A DNA stretch of 64,000 nucleotides from Papilionanthe hookeriana x Papilionanthe teres (taxonomy: Eukaryota; Streptophyta; Magnoliopsida; Asparagales; Orchidaceae), in contig CM040424.1 in NCBI GenBank assembly GCA_022702705.1, positions 141,471,665 through 141,535,664 on the forward strand. The letters are read 5' to 3'. This document shows positions 47,246-57,926 of the stretch, in pieces (within the stretch, counting starts at the first letter, position 1; the number at the start of each line of letters is the position of its first letter). The notes under the pieces are model-generated. The model searched no databases. It saw nothing but the letters and a program-made list of their open reading frames with translations, and was not told the origin of the DNA. The position numbers and the translations under genes were made by a program.

Positions 47246-49302
47246 AATCATTTAACAACAAACCTAAATGAAATCATTAAGAATTAAATCTAAAATAATT
47301 TGAACACTATTCCAAACTTAAAATTATTAATTAAAACCTCATAATTAAATTAAAACATTTTAAACCATTAACTCAAACTTTTAATTAATTATGATTAAAA
47401 TTCTAGATAAACCAACTTGCCCTTAAAGGCTTTAATTATTATAACTCTTAAATAGAGTATCAAGTGAAATGTCAATTCATTCATCTAAGTTCACTGAACA
47501 AGAGACAAAGTTTAACTAAACTCATGGATGATTAATTCACCTGTACAACTAAATTTACTTGGACTCAAAATAATCCCAGAAATATTGAAAAGATGTTTAG
47601 GACTTGTCCTAAGAACTTCCTCAATATGACGGGATGTTTTAGAAGAACAACTAAATTTAATTGTTCTTTGATGAATAAAATCATCCTTAAACAAAACACA
47701 AGAACCTAGACGTCATAGGAGATGACTAGTTATAGGATTAAGAATTTGGCAGACAACCAAAACCCTTCCCTTAGCTTTACCTAGGTACTTGTTGAAATAT
47801 TTAAATGCCTTAACATGTCTTTTAAGTCCAGCTTGGGATGACGGGAAGACCCTCCAGATACGCTTTTATTTTATTACAATTTACTATATTGCAATTTACT
47901 TACATGCATTGTACTTTACTTTTCTTACATGATAAATAAAATTGTTGCATGAAAACCAAAACCTTTAGGATAGTCCCTGAACTGAAACCAAAACTAAATT
48001 AAAAGTCATTGCAAGATAAAATTCACCGCCACAACATTTCAAAATATAAAAAAACTCAAAATTTAGTCACAAACAGAACAACGAAACTACAATTGCAACT
48101 AAATTAAAACGTCTCGTTGAATGATCGGAAATGCCTCGGATGATGTAACCTACATATTGCTAACGGGATTTCCCATGGTCTAAATGAAAGTGTGGAACTC
48201 ATTCAGTTGAGTTTAGCAAATTCGTCTGGACTAAGTGAATTCGATGAAAATAACGGTGCCGGGATGACGGAACCGTGGGATCTTAATCGGTTCTGTTTAA
48301 CCAACTTTAAGATCTTTTTTAATTAAAATATTAAAAACACTTGGATTTTAAGATTTTCTCTAAATCAAAACAATTCTCTCATCTCCTGATTTATGACTTC
48401 TAAAACTAAACCTCTACAACAATAAGGAGCTTAGAGCATGGTGGGTAGCTCGGTCATCGTCATCAGTAAAACTCGGATCTACTTCAGCAAAACATTCGTA
48501 GAATTAAACAACCAAACCGTAGGACTTCGAGGTAGTTTGCTTAGTGCAACATAAATCCTCAACTCTTCGTTAGGCATTTGCATGATCATGTCATGTAAAT
48601 TAAGCCATAACCGGTCTTAGGACTCTTAGGTGGTCGTTTGGTACGACATAAACCCTCACATCTTCAAGGCTATTTGTGTGATTATGTCATACAAATATAA
48701 GACCTAAATAAATAAAATTGGCAGAATTGCAACATTAAATAAATTCCTAAATTGAAGCCAAACAATATGATAGTTTGGGAAGTTGCCAAGATTCTTCTTG
48801 GATCCTCAGCTCCTCCTACATTTCTTCCTTTGGACTCTTGAAATAAACTGTTCCAAATTTGATCCATTCCCTTTTGAAATTTCCAAAATCCAATCCTTTG
48901 AAAACCTTAAGCTTTGAAATTCTTGAGAGCAAAACCACTGATCATTATCGAGAGTTTTCTTAAGTAATTTCCATCACTTAGGATGTAATTAACTATAGGG
49001 GCTTACCCTTATAGGGAACTTTAAGAACCTGGGTAATATAAACCCTGCTTAATTCCTTTATATTAAGTAGGGGAACTTGTCGGCTTATAAAATTGGTTCG
49101 CAGACCAAACGGATGTCACAAATCTTCTAGTTTATTTAATCGAGGCCCATCATCAAGCAGTGTGTCTATTCATCGGGATAGATACACGGTTTGTGGTGCG
49201 GTGCTCATTTATATAAACTACTCGGGATATGAGATCGGTTTGATTTCATATCTTAAAATTTTCAAATTTAAAAATTATTTTCAAAATCAAATACTGCTTT
49301 CT

Positions 49303-49340
<38 letters not shown>

Positions 49341-49422
49341 AACTAAATTTAAAATATGCTGACAATTTACGTAGGCGACCCCTTTTCAAAAATACAACAC
49401 ACAACATAAAAATATACCGACA

Positions 49423-49427
49423 TAGCT
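49423..49427 (+). repeat. Target-site duplication of element C, right copy
   Basis: TAGCT directly after the terminal CA; identical to 20933-20937. Confidence 0.9.
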
Positions 49428-50516
49428 CCATCCCATGAAAATGGAACGACATCTGCTAGCGGAGTGAAGAAATTAACCTTCAGAATGACTAGAGCCCAGA
49501 GAAGAAATCGTAATAAACAGCTTAAGGAACTTAAAGAAAAAGAAAGACAAAATATAAAGATGTTGGAAGAAGACAATAAATTCAAGTTTCTAGTACTCGA
49601 AGACATTCCTAAAGAGACAAATTATGTCTTAGGATAAAAAATGATTGGTCAAGAAGAAGAGAGATTTGAGAGAACAACATTCACTCTCATTCCTTATGAA
49701 ACGGCATTAGATCTCACAACAACAGGGACATTAACTGACAAACGAATCGCCTCTCGAGAAGAAGTGAGAGGTATTTGAGCCATTAAATGACAATCATTTG
49801 AACAATTTAAATGTATTAATGGTCAAACTATTAACATATTGGAAGGCATTTAGTTTTTTACTGGAGTTTTTGACGAAGCTGAACAGGGTGCCATTATTGA
49901 ACATGTAATGGAAGCACGTGATCGTGAGCGAACTGGACGCCTAAAAAGGAGAACATACTCTAAACCTAATAGATGGTATGTGGCAGGGGCCGATTGACAA
50001 TCTAATATGGGTCTTTGTTACAACTATGTTGTGGACAAAGATGGCAATCCTCCGGGAATCTTACGACAAGAACAAGTAGATCCATTACCGACAGTGATTA
50101 TTCATATTATCAGAAGGCTAATAACATGGAACATAATGCCCACTGATTGTGTTCCAGACAGCTGCATCATGAATATATATGAGGAAGGAGATTGCATACC
50201 ACCTTACATTGACATTCATGATTTTGAAAGACCCTTTTGCACTTTGTCACTCATGAACAAATGTTCTATTTTATTCGGGAGAGAAATATAAATTGTGGGA
50301 CATGGAAAATTTTGGGGATCTTAACAAATTCTTCTACCATGAGGATCAGTTTTAGTCCTACAAGGTAATGAAGCTAACGTTTCTAAACATTGTATACCAA
50401 GTGTAAGCCGACAACGCATTTCGATAACATTGAGAAGGATGCGTCCTGAGAAGCGTCCTGATGGATATCAGCCGATACCAGAAATGGAAGGGTTACAACC
50501 CTTAGAGTTTCCATGA
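49428..50516 (+). pseudogene. Element B AlkB ORF, second part (basic region and ALKBH9-like domain)
   Basis: Continues the frame broken at 20937. It opens with a basic segment, TRAQRRNRNKQLKELKEKE, the counterpart of C's RRNKNRRIRK, and a stop at 49635. The AlkB domain (about 49835-50500) stays in one frame with several stops: NILEGI, GLCYNYVVDKDGNPPGIL, CVPDSCIMNIYEEGDC, RPFCTLSLMN, GSVLVLQGN, SKHCIPSV and RISITLRR. The first Fe ligand is tyrosine (PPYID, codon 50215-50217); D (50221-50223) and the distal H (50388-50390) remain. The RxxxxxR motif is complete here. The ORF ends at 50514-50516. It is clearly diverged from C's copy yet co-linear, so the domain was acquired before the two families split. 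Activity is impossible in this copy. Confidence 0.82.
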
Positions 50517-51271
50517 CCCTATGAATATCTAAACACCTAAGACATATTCGATAGACATTGTCTCGGAGTGTTAGATATTTGTGGTAGGTCTAGAAGTATT
50601 TGAGAACATTTGACGTGATATTGTACAAATAGTTTGCAGTGTGTATTGTATAATATATGATGTACTGTTAACTTTTACCACCTATGTACATTATTGGGTG
50701 TGGAATAAAATCTTGTGAGATATTTCCCAGTTGACTATAATACATCGTCAGGTCCAAGAATTCCACAATAAACTAAAATGATATCATGAATAACTTCTAA
50801 TGATTAATATGAGAATTATTATTTGACCTATAAAGGTCAAATCCCCAACAAGAGTCCCCAACGGATATACTCTTCTTTGAGAATCATCTACTCTCTCTTT
50901 AGTTGTTGGATATAAGTTCTTTCCTAACACGAAAATTATGGTATTCCTATAACTCAACATTTGACATCTTTGAGAGATGATATGACATCTTCTCTCTCTT
51001 TAGTTATTGGATATAAGTCCTTTTCTGACAAGGAAATTATAGCATTCCAATGATTATCTCTTTGAGAAAGGATATAAGTCGCATAACATTCCTTCTCGAA
51101 ACCGACACCCATACATCTGACATTCTTCAGAAGTAATATGACATCCATTCTTTTTCCTAATAATTATAAGACATTTCCCGATAGACTGGCAATAGATATT
51201 CAAACCATTTCGGTCAACGCCAATATGTGCGGCATACTTATACAGTATTCCACATATATTAAGGGCCCCTT
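50517..51271 (+). other. Element B 3' spacer
   Basis: Non-coding. It contains a worn tandem duplication about 102 bp apart: CTCTCTTTAGTTGTTGGATA near 50891 and CTCTCTTTAGTTATTGGATA near 50993, each followed by 'taagt.ctttcctgacaaggaaattat'-like text. It ends with AAGGGCCCCTT before the LTR's TGTTGACC, a weak remnant of a polypurine tract. It lacks the large array seen in C. Confidence 0.55.
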
Positions 51272-51474
51272 TGTTGACCTCACTTTTGTAAGGACTATTT
51301 ATAAACTATATTAAAGTGGGAATTCTACCAAAAATTGACTCCCTAACTCTTAATGATGGTCACTAAACCTTAATAGCTAAGGTAAGACCCTATAAAAAAT
51401 TTTTTAATATAAATTTTGATGACATCTTAAAATGATCAAATCAGTAATAAAAAATCCTGATCTGATCAACAACA

Positions 51475-51825
51475 GACCCAACAGGTCAACTTTTGACCCA
51501 AATGATCAACTTTGGTCAAACTGGTCAATTCCTGACCCAGTGACTAACCCTACTGACCCAATAGGTCAACTTTTGACCTAAATTGTCAACTTTGGTCAAA
51601 CTAGTCAATTCCTGACCTAGTGACCAACCTTACTGACCTAATAGATCAACTTTTGACCTAAATGGTCAATGTTGGTCAAACTGGTCAATTCCTGACCTAG
51701 TGACCAACCCTACTAACCCAATAGGTCAACTTTTGACCTAAATGGTCAATTTTGGTCAAACTGGTCAATTCTTGACCTAGTGACCAACGTTACTGACCCA
51801 ACAAGTCAAAGTTACTGACCCAAAT
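51475..51825 (+). repeat. 80-bp tandem repeats in element B LTR
   Basis: Unit contains GGTCAACTTTTGACC, TTTGGTCAAACTGGTCAATT and CTGACCTAGTGACCAACC. Units start at 51475, 51555, 51635, 51715 and 51795 (partial), a strict 80-bp period. GGTCAA/TTGACC pairs inside each unit give it dyad symmetry, and TTGACC/GGTCAA contains the TTGAC core of WRKY W-boxes. Confidence 0.9.
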
Positions 51826-52199
51826 TAGGTTTAATTAACCCTAAAGTAAATAGACTTAACCTTTAATTAAGTCTAATTAATCAATTAAACCTTACCTAAA
51901 TTAGGTTTAATTAACCCTAACCCAATTAGACTTAACCACCAATTAAGTCTAATTAATCAATTAAACCTTACCCAAATAAGGTTTAAATAATTATAACCAA
52001 ATTAGACTTAATCTTACCTAAATAAGTTTAACCTATACTTAGGTTTAACCCAACTTGAACCTAAGTTAAACTTAACCTTTTAGGTTCAATATACATTGAA
52101 CATAACCTTATCCTATACTAAGGTTTAACCCAACTTGAACCAAAGTCAAGCATAAACCTTTTAGGTTCAACATATATTGAACCTATCCTTAACCTATAC

Positions 52200-52600
52200 T
52201 TAGGTTCAACTTAATTTGAACCCAGCTTAACCCAAACTTAAGTTCAACCCATATTGAACTTAAGTCTAAAATTCTAACTTAGGTTCAACCTAATTTGAAC
52301 CTAAGTTAACTCAAACTTAAGTTCAACCCATATTGAATTTAAGACAAAACTTCTAACTTAGGTTCAACCTAATTTGAACCCAAGTTAACTCAAGCTTAAG
52401 TTCAGCCCACATTGAACTTAAATCACAACTTCTAACTTAGTTTAAACCTAACTTGAACTCAAGTTAACTCAAATTTAAGTTCAACCCATATTGAACATAA
52501 GTCAAAACTTCTAACTTAGGTTCAACCTAATTTGAACCCAAGTTAACCTAAACTTAAGTTTAACCCATATTGAACTTAAGTTAAAACTTCTAACATAAAC
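52200..52600 (+). repeat. 79-bp tandem repeats in element B LTR
   Basis: Units of TTAGGTTCAACCTAATTTGA plus 'acccaagttaactcaaacttaagttcaacccatattgaacttaag'-like text, starting at 52200, 52279, 52358, 52437 and 52516. A different sequence from the 80-bp array but nearly the same period. Confidence 0.88.
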
Positions 52601-53699
52601 TTGAACTCAAGTCAACCAAACCTCTAATTTCAATCTATATTAAAATTAACCCAATCAAACTTTAAGTTCAACTTAAGTTGAATTTAACCCAAACTTCTAG
52701 ATTTAATTTAAAATTAGTCTGAACCTCAGACTAAATTGAAATCTAATTCATATCAGACATAAAACTTTTAGATTCAAAAGACATCAAATATAAAATTTTA
52801 GAGTCTAAATTATGTTAGATTTTACTTAATTTAAGTCGAATCCATATGAGACTTAAAACTTTAGATTTAAAAGGCATTGAATTTAAATCCTTAATTCAAA
52901 TACGTATTAGATTTTATTCAAAAATATTAAATTCAAATGACACCGAATCTAAAATCCTATGTTTAATTTACAATAAACTTAATTCAAACTTTTTAGATTC
53001 AAAATAAATTTAATCTAAATCCTTAAATCTAATACATATTAGATTTAACTCAAAAATATTAGATTCAAATGACACTGAATATAAAATTTTACCCAATTTT
53101 AAGTCTAATAAGACTTAATCAAATGAATTTATATTCAAAAGACATCGAATCTAAAAATCTTAAAATCTAATAAGACTTAATCAAATGAATTTATATTCAA
53201 AAGACATCGAATCTGAAAATCTTAAAATCTAACTTATGTTAGATTTTATCTCTAAGTCTAATTTATATTAGACTTAACACAAACATATTAAGATTCAAAA
53301 GACACGAATCTAAAAAATCTTAAAATCTAACTTATGGTAGATTTTATCAAAGTTTAATTTATATTATACTCAACCCAAACATCTTTAAATTCAAAAGACT
53401 TTGAATCTAAATCTAATTCATATTAGATTTAATTCAAAATCAACTAAATTAATAATTTAAGAAATAAAATTGACATTATTTCTTTTGTAAGAATCATTCT
53501 GACACTGTTTTCTTACAGGTTGAAGATAAATTCCGCTTTAGATTTACTTTCCGTGTTATTAGGGTATGTTAACTCTGTTTTGCAAGACAACATTCTAAAG
53601 ACGGGGCAAACGACAATAAAACAAAGACAAAATAACATCAAAACAATGACATAAACAAAACAAAACAAAACAACATTGACGAAGCAAAATCAAAATGAC

Positions 53700-54990
53700 A
53701 AATAACCAAACAAAACCTAAAACTTTTAGGATAGTCACAAAACCTAAAACTTTTAGGATAGCCACCAAACAATAACATACTACAAGACAAAACAACAGAA
53801 AAATGACAAACAACAAAATAAAAATAAAACGGACATAAAAAAATGACATTGACAAAATCAAACCTTTAGGGTAGTACGTGACACTTAGGAACATATTACC
53901 CCTAGAATTGAATATTGATATTTCTTAGAAAACAAGTGATTGACATTAATCAGAAGTTTTCTTATACAATCCTAATTGTCTAGGAGTTTGCTCCTATAAA
54001 AGATTTAAGAACTCAAAATAGGTATCACATCTAGAAATCTCTGGTTATCAAAATTTTATGTGTGATATTCCTTATATAAATATTTCTAGAATAAGGCATT
54101 CTAGAATCTTCTTTTATAAAGATTATCACCAATATTTCTTATTCTACTATTTTCTATTTTATCGGCCCTTATTTTCTTCAAATTTCTTATTATCTGAGGA
54201 TTCCTTACATGATTCAAGGAATTATCATCTCTTGAAGACTAGGGTGATATGAATGATAAACAGAGTGACGACTCCAAACAATGACATTGACATCGACACG
54301 AGAAAATATCAGCGGCTCTGGATGCCACCAGACATTAAAAACAAAACTAAAATGACATAATCATGAAAAACAATGAAACAAAACCTAAACCTTTATGATA
54401 GTCACAAAACCTAAACTTTTAGGATAACCACCAAACAAATAACAAACTGCAAGACAAAACGACAATAAAATGACATACAACAAAACAAAAATAAAACCGA
54501 CATAACAAATGACATTGAAAAAATCAAACCTCTAGGGTAATACATGACACTTAGAAATATATTACACCTAGGATTGGACATTGATGTTTCTTACATTGTT
54601 CTTGAAATTTCTTAAAAAATAAGTGTTCACATTAATCAAAAGTTTCCTTAGATATTCCTAATTGTCTAAGATGTAATTAACTATATGAGCTTGCTCCTAC
54701 CATACCTAGAAATATCTGGTTATCAAAGTTTTATATGTGATCCTCCTTATAAAAAAATTTCTAGAATAAGGCATTCTAGAATTCCCTTTGGTAAGGATTA
54801 TCATTGACATTTTTTCTTCTACTATTTTATATCTTATCGGCCATTATTTTCTTCAAATTTTTTAACATCTAAGGATCTCATACATGATCCGAAGAAATAA
54901 GATTTCTTGATGATTAGGACGATATGATAGATAAACAAAGTGGCGACTCCCTCAAACAATGACATTGACATTTCATACCCCATATCGACA
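53700..54990 (+). repeat. ~670-bp tandem duplication in element B LTR
   Basis: Copy 1 about 53700-54300 and copy 2 about 54375-54990, worn. Paired landmarks: 'aaaacctaaa.ctttt.ggatagtcacaaaacc' (53714 and 54384), 'gacacttag' (53879 and 54546), 'aggcattctagaat' (54093 and 54769) and 'TG(A/G)CGACTCC' (54265 and 54941). No gene is seen in it. Confidence 0.75.
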
Positions 54991-56938
54991 CGAGAGAATC
55001 TTGGCAGCGACGGGCCGGCGACGAGCCGGGATCCCACAACTCTGGAGGCCACCAGAGGGATACGTTGTGGGATTATTAGAATAATATCTCCTACTCAAGG
55101 ACCTTCAATAAGAGAGATGACAAGGACTGATGATACTATTCACTGAATCTTGGTGGGATTGTTGCCCCCAACGCTCTTAGCTTGAGGACTACACAACTTT
55201 ACAAAACTAAAACAAAGTTTCCTTTATGGTTAAAACAAACTCCACTCGAAAGTTTAAATAATGAATTTTTCATGAAAAATTAAAGAATTTTGATCAAAAT
55301 TTTCAAAGGTCTACGGTTAGTCGCTTAGATCGAGGTTAGACTACCCACTATATTCGTAGCTCTTACCCATGGTCAAGAAGCACACAGTCCAGCTCTAAGC
55401 GCCCACCTTTACCAAATTCATACACTTAGTCCTTGTCTTCTCTAAGTGATCATGGGTTTTCTTTTACTTGCTCATATTTTTTATGACGTGCTTCTCTACT
55501 TTTCTTGCAATGGATTTTTGTTGCTCTACCTACTTTCTTTTCATGCAATCTATTTAAATTATCTGTAAATTATATTATGCTTTATGAACTAACCATGCAG
55601 AGGTAGCAGAAGCCCACGTACACATTTTATTTTTTATGCTGCAATTTTCTTTCATTTTACTTTATACTATTTCCTTACTTGCACTTACTTATGTTGCATG
55701 CAAAACCAAAACAAAAACATACTTTCAAAATTAAAACTACACTTTCAAAAATAATATACAAACATAATATACGCCTTTTGATTTACGAGGATTCCTCAAA
55801 TGAGATAACCTATGATTATTAATGAGGGTTATCCGGTTTGGCCGATCCTAACAACTCATTTAGACCAAGTAAAATCAAAAGAAAATAGTGATGTCGGAAT
55901 GAGGGAACCGTGGTGTCCTAACCGATGTCGCTTTATTTAAATTAAAATTCCCTTAAATAAGACACTACAAAGACAACAAAATTAGAACACTGAAACATAG
56001 ACGGTAAAACTTTTTAAACCTTAGAAAACGAAGAGCTTGGAACAGACTCTGTGGGCAGCACGTCCAGGACGTATAGAAGAACATCTTCGAGAGAGAAAGA
56101 AATTCTACAACAGCAAAAAATTTTCTTACTTTAAATAATAAAAGTCATAGGACTTCGAGGTAGTCTGCCTAGTGTGACATAAATCCCCAACTTATCTTTT
56201 AAGCCTTTGTACAACTATGTTGTGCAACATAATCCCTAACTCGTCCTAGGATTCTTAGGTCATCATTCAGTATGATGTAAATCCTCTTATATTTCAAGCT
56301 CTTTGTATGACCGGTATCATGCAAATGTAAGCCCTACTAATAAAATTGGCAGAATGGAACATCTAATAATCTCATCAAAATTGAAGCCAAATCATATGAT
56401 AGTTTAGGAAGCCACCGAGGTTCTCCTCAGGATCTGTGACATCCTTTACTTTTCTTCCTTTGGATTACATAATAATTGTTTCAATTTGATCCTTTCTCAT
56501 TTGAATTTCCTATGTTCGACCTTGAAAACCCTAACTTTTGAAATCATGAAAAAAATTACCTTTGATCTAAATCGAAAGATTTCTTAGGTGACTTCGGTTG
56601 TCTAAGATGTAATTAACTACAAGGGCTTGCCCTTATAGGGAACTTTAAGAACCATGTTAATATAAACCCTATTTAATCTTTCATATTATATGGGGGAACT
56701 TATCAATCAACATAAAAGGTTTTGCAGACCAAAACGGATGTCATAAATTCCTCAGGATAAATGCATGACTTGCGGTGTAGTGCTTGTTATTTAAACTATT
56801 AAAAATATGAGATCAGTTCGGTCTCTTATTTTCAAAAATAAAATATTACTTTTCAAAACTATATATATATATATATATATATTAAATTAAATATATTTTT
56901 TTAAAAGCGACCAACAAATTCCCATTTGGTGACGGACA

Positions 56939-57669
56939 TGTCTTACTGTGATACTTACGATCTATAGGAAGTAGTTGGATTATGATATGCTAAAGAAGTA
57001 TTATTGATGTTGCTTACCACTCAAAGTTAAATCATTCACTTAAATTTGCTTTCATATTTCGATTCTTATGGGTGCTTAGTGGAATCCTAAAGATGTTTAT
57101 TGGAATCTTGATGTTACTTAATGGAATTCGAGCATTTTTGCCTATATCCTCGCATTTTAATCAACCCGAAGATCGAGTTGCTTGGTTTTGATGCTTATTA
57201 CTCATATACTCCGTTATATGAATGTTTCTATCTTTGGGTTGTTCTTTGTCTTGTCTTTGTTTTGCTGCGGTTCTGATGGAATAGGTGTTGATGGTCTAAA
57301 AAAGTTATTTTGTTGGCAATTGGATTTGGAGAATAATGCTAACTGTTGAACTGAAGCATTTTTACTGACCTATTCACTGACAAGATATGTGAATGAGAAT
57401 TGTTGTTGCTGTTGTTGTTGATGTCTTATGGATGATAATGGGCACTTGTCTTTACAATGTTTTGTTGTTTACAAATGTTTTCTGATGTTATTTTAATAGG
57501 CCTATTTGATTTTATGTTTCCTTTATACTTTACATTTGATTTTTTGAGTTGAATTGTACTCTTGGAGGGAGGAGCCATAGGTTTTTATTTTTGGATCATG
57601 TATTGGGGATAGATAGGATCCTCCATCCTAACATATGTAACCTTTCTACATTAATAAAATTCTTTAGAG

Positions 57670-57672
<3 letters not shown>
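56939..57672 (+). other. Unassigned sequence after element B
   Basis: About 730 bp with different composition (TTG/TTTG-rich) and no recognisable repeat or protein. The text at about 57540-57670 ('...tgtaacctttctacattaataaaattctttagagattc') resembles a plant 3' UTR with an AATAAA-like signal, so this may be the 3' end of a vanished host gene, but no coding exon can be supported. Confidence 0.3.

Positions 57673-57733
<61 letters not shown>
57673..57733 (+). repeat. (CA)30 microsatellite
   Basis: Uninterrupted CA dinucleotides for 61 bp. An apparent His-Thr ORF over it is an artefact. Confidence 0.97.
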
Positions 57734-57736
<3 letters not shown>

Positions 57737-57926
57737 TCGTAGAGCATGAATCGAATCTGCCTACTTCCGTTTAGGGAATGATTTGTTTTAATTATTTTAG
57801 CCATCTGAGTTGTTGGAGCTCGTGGGCTTTTTTATCCCAAAAGCGGGAGATCTGAAGCCCGTTAGATCACAGATGGAGAAAGAGATTCTGTTTCCAGCCG
57901 TTTCTAGGCGGCTGGTCTTGGAGTCC

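Larger units (their letters stand above)
20938..49422 (+). mobile_element. Element C: full-length 28.5-kb Tat/Ogre retrotransposon with an AlkB ORF
   Basis: 28,485 bp, TG...CA ends, exact TAGCT duplication. Order: 5' LTR (7.37 kb), primer site, leader, ORF upstream of gag, gag, protease, RT, RNase H, second RNase H, integrase, accessory AlkB ORF, spacer, 2-kb tandem array, damaged polypurine region, 3' LTR (7.31 kb). An ORF before gag, very long LTRs, a second RNase H and an unusually large size are Ogre traits. Gag-pol has about a dozen stops and several small deletions, so it could only have moved with proteins supplied by other copies, or it decayed after insertion. Confidence 0.92.
42115..49422 (+). 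repeat. Element C 3' LTR (first ~70 bp missing)
   Basis: 7,308 bp collinear with the 5' LTR from its position 71 on, ending ATACCGACA. Landmarks: CCCAAA-rich first part, GC core at about 44000-44820, TATA-like site at 44411, GC block at about 45015-45215, (TTAAA)n at 46985-47245, (TA)n end. Simple repeats have changed length between the LTR pair: 14 G's at 46702-46715 against 7 at about 25601-25607, and a 31-bp TA run at 49307-49337 against 13 bp. Confidence 0.9.
14371..56938 (+). mobile_element. Element B: Tat/Ogre retrotransposon with an AlkB ORF, interrupted by element C
   Basis: Ty3/gypsy order gag-protease-RT-RNaseH-second RNaseH-integrase-accessory AlkB ORF-spacer-3' LTR. The second RNase H and the zinc-knuckle form place it in the Tat lineage. 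The 5' LTR, primer site and gag N-terminus are missing at 14371; an LTR scrap at 2063-2470 probably belongs to it. Element C occupies 20938-49422. B's coding frames contain many stops and several frameshifts, and its integrase lacks the catalytic glutamate, so it is dead. B is diverged from C at the protein level throughout, so they are different families of the same lineage. Confidence 0.85.
51272..56938 (+). repeat. Element B 3' LTR
   Basis: About 5.67 kb beginning TGTTGACCTCACTTTTG, the same start as the C/A/D LTR family (TGTTGACCTCATTTTTG), and ending at about GGTGACGGACA. The last ~1.2 kb is homologous to the ends of the C/A/D LTRs ('gaatacctc'-type, 'ttagaccaagt', 'gggcttgcccttatagggaactttaagaac', 'aaacggatgtca'), but the first half is unrelated and made of short tandem repeats. 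The exact end is uncertain because the 5' LTR and target duplication are not in the window. Confidence 0.75.

Noticed and set aside
14371..50516. Integrated plant pararetrovirus (caulimovirus) rather than a retrotransposon
   Set aside because: Integrase, LTRs with 5-bp duplications, PBS and dual RNase H are present, and no movement protein is seen. This is Ty3/gypsy Tat.
49428..50516. A stand-alone host ALKBH9 gene fragment
   Set aside because: Its frame and N-terminal module continue from 20937 across element C, and B's LTR follows it, so it belongs to element B.
53595..53894. 99-aa minus-strand hydrophobic ORF
   Set aside because: It is the antisense of an ACAAAA-rich low-complexity tract inside B's LTR; the duplicate copy of the tract does not keep it.
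57549..57749. ORF with a long His-Thr run
   Set aside because: Produced by the (CA)30 microsatellite; no homology or coding signal on either side.
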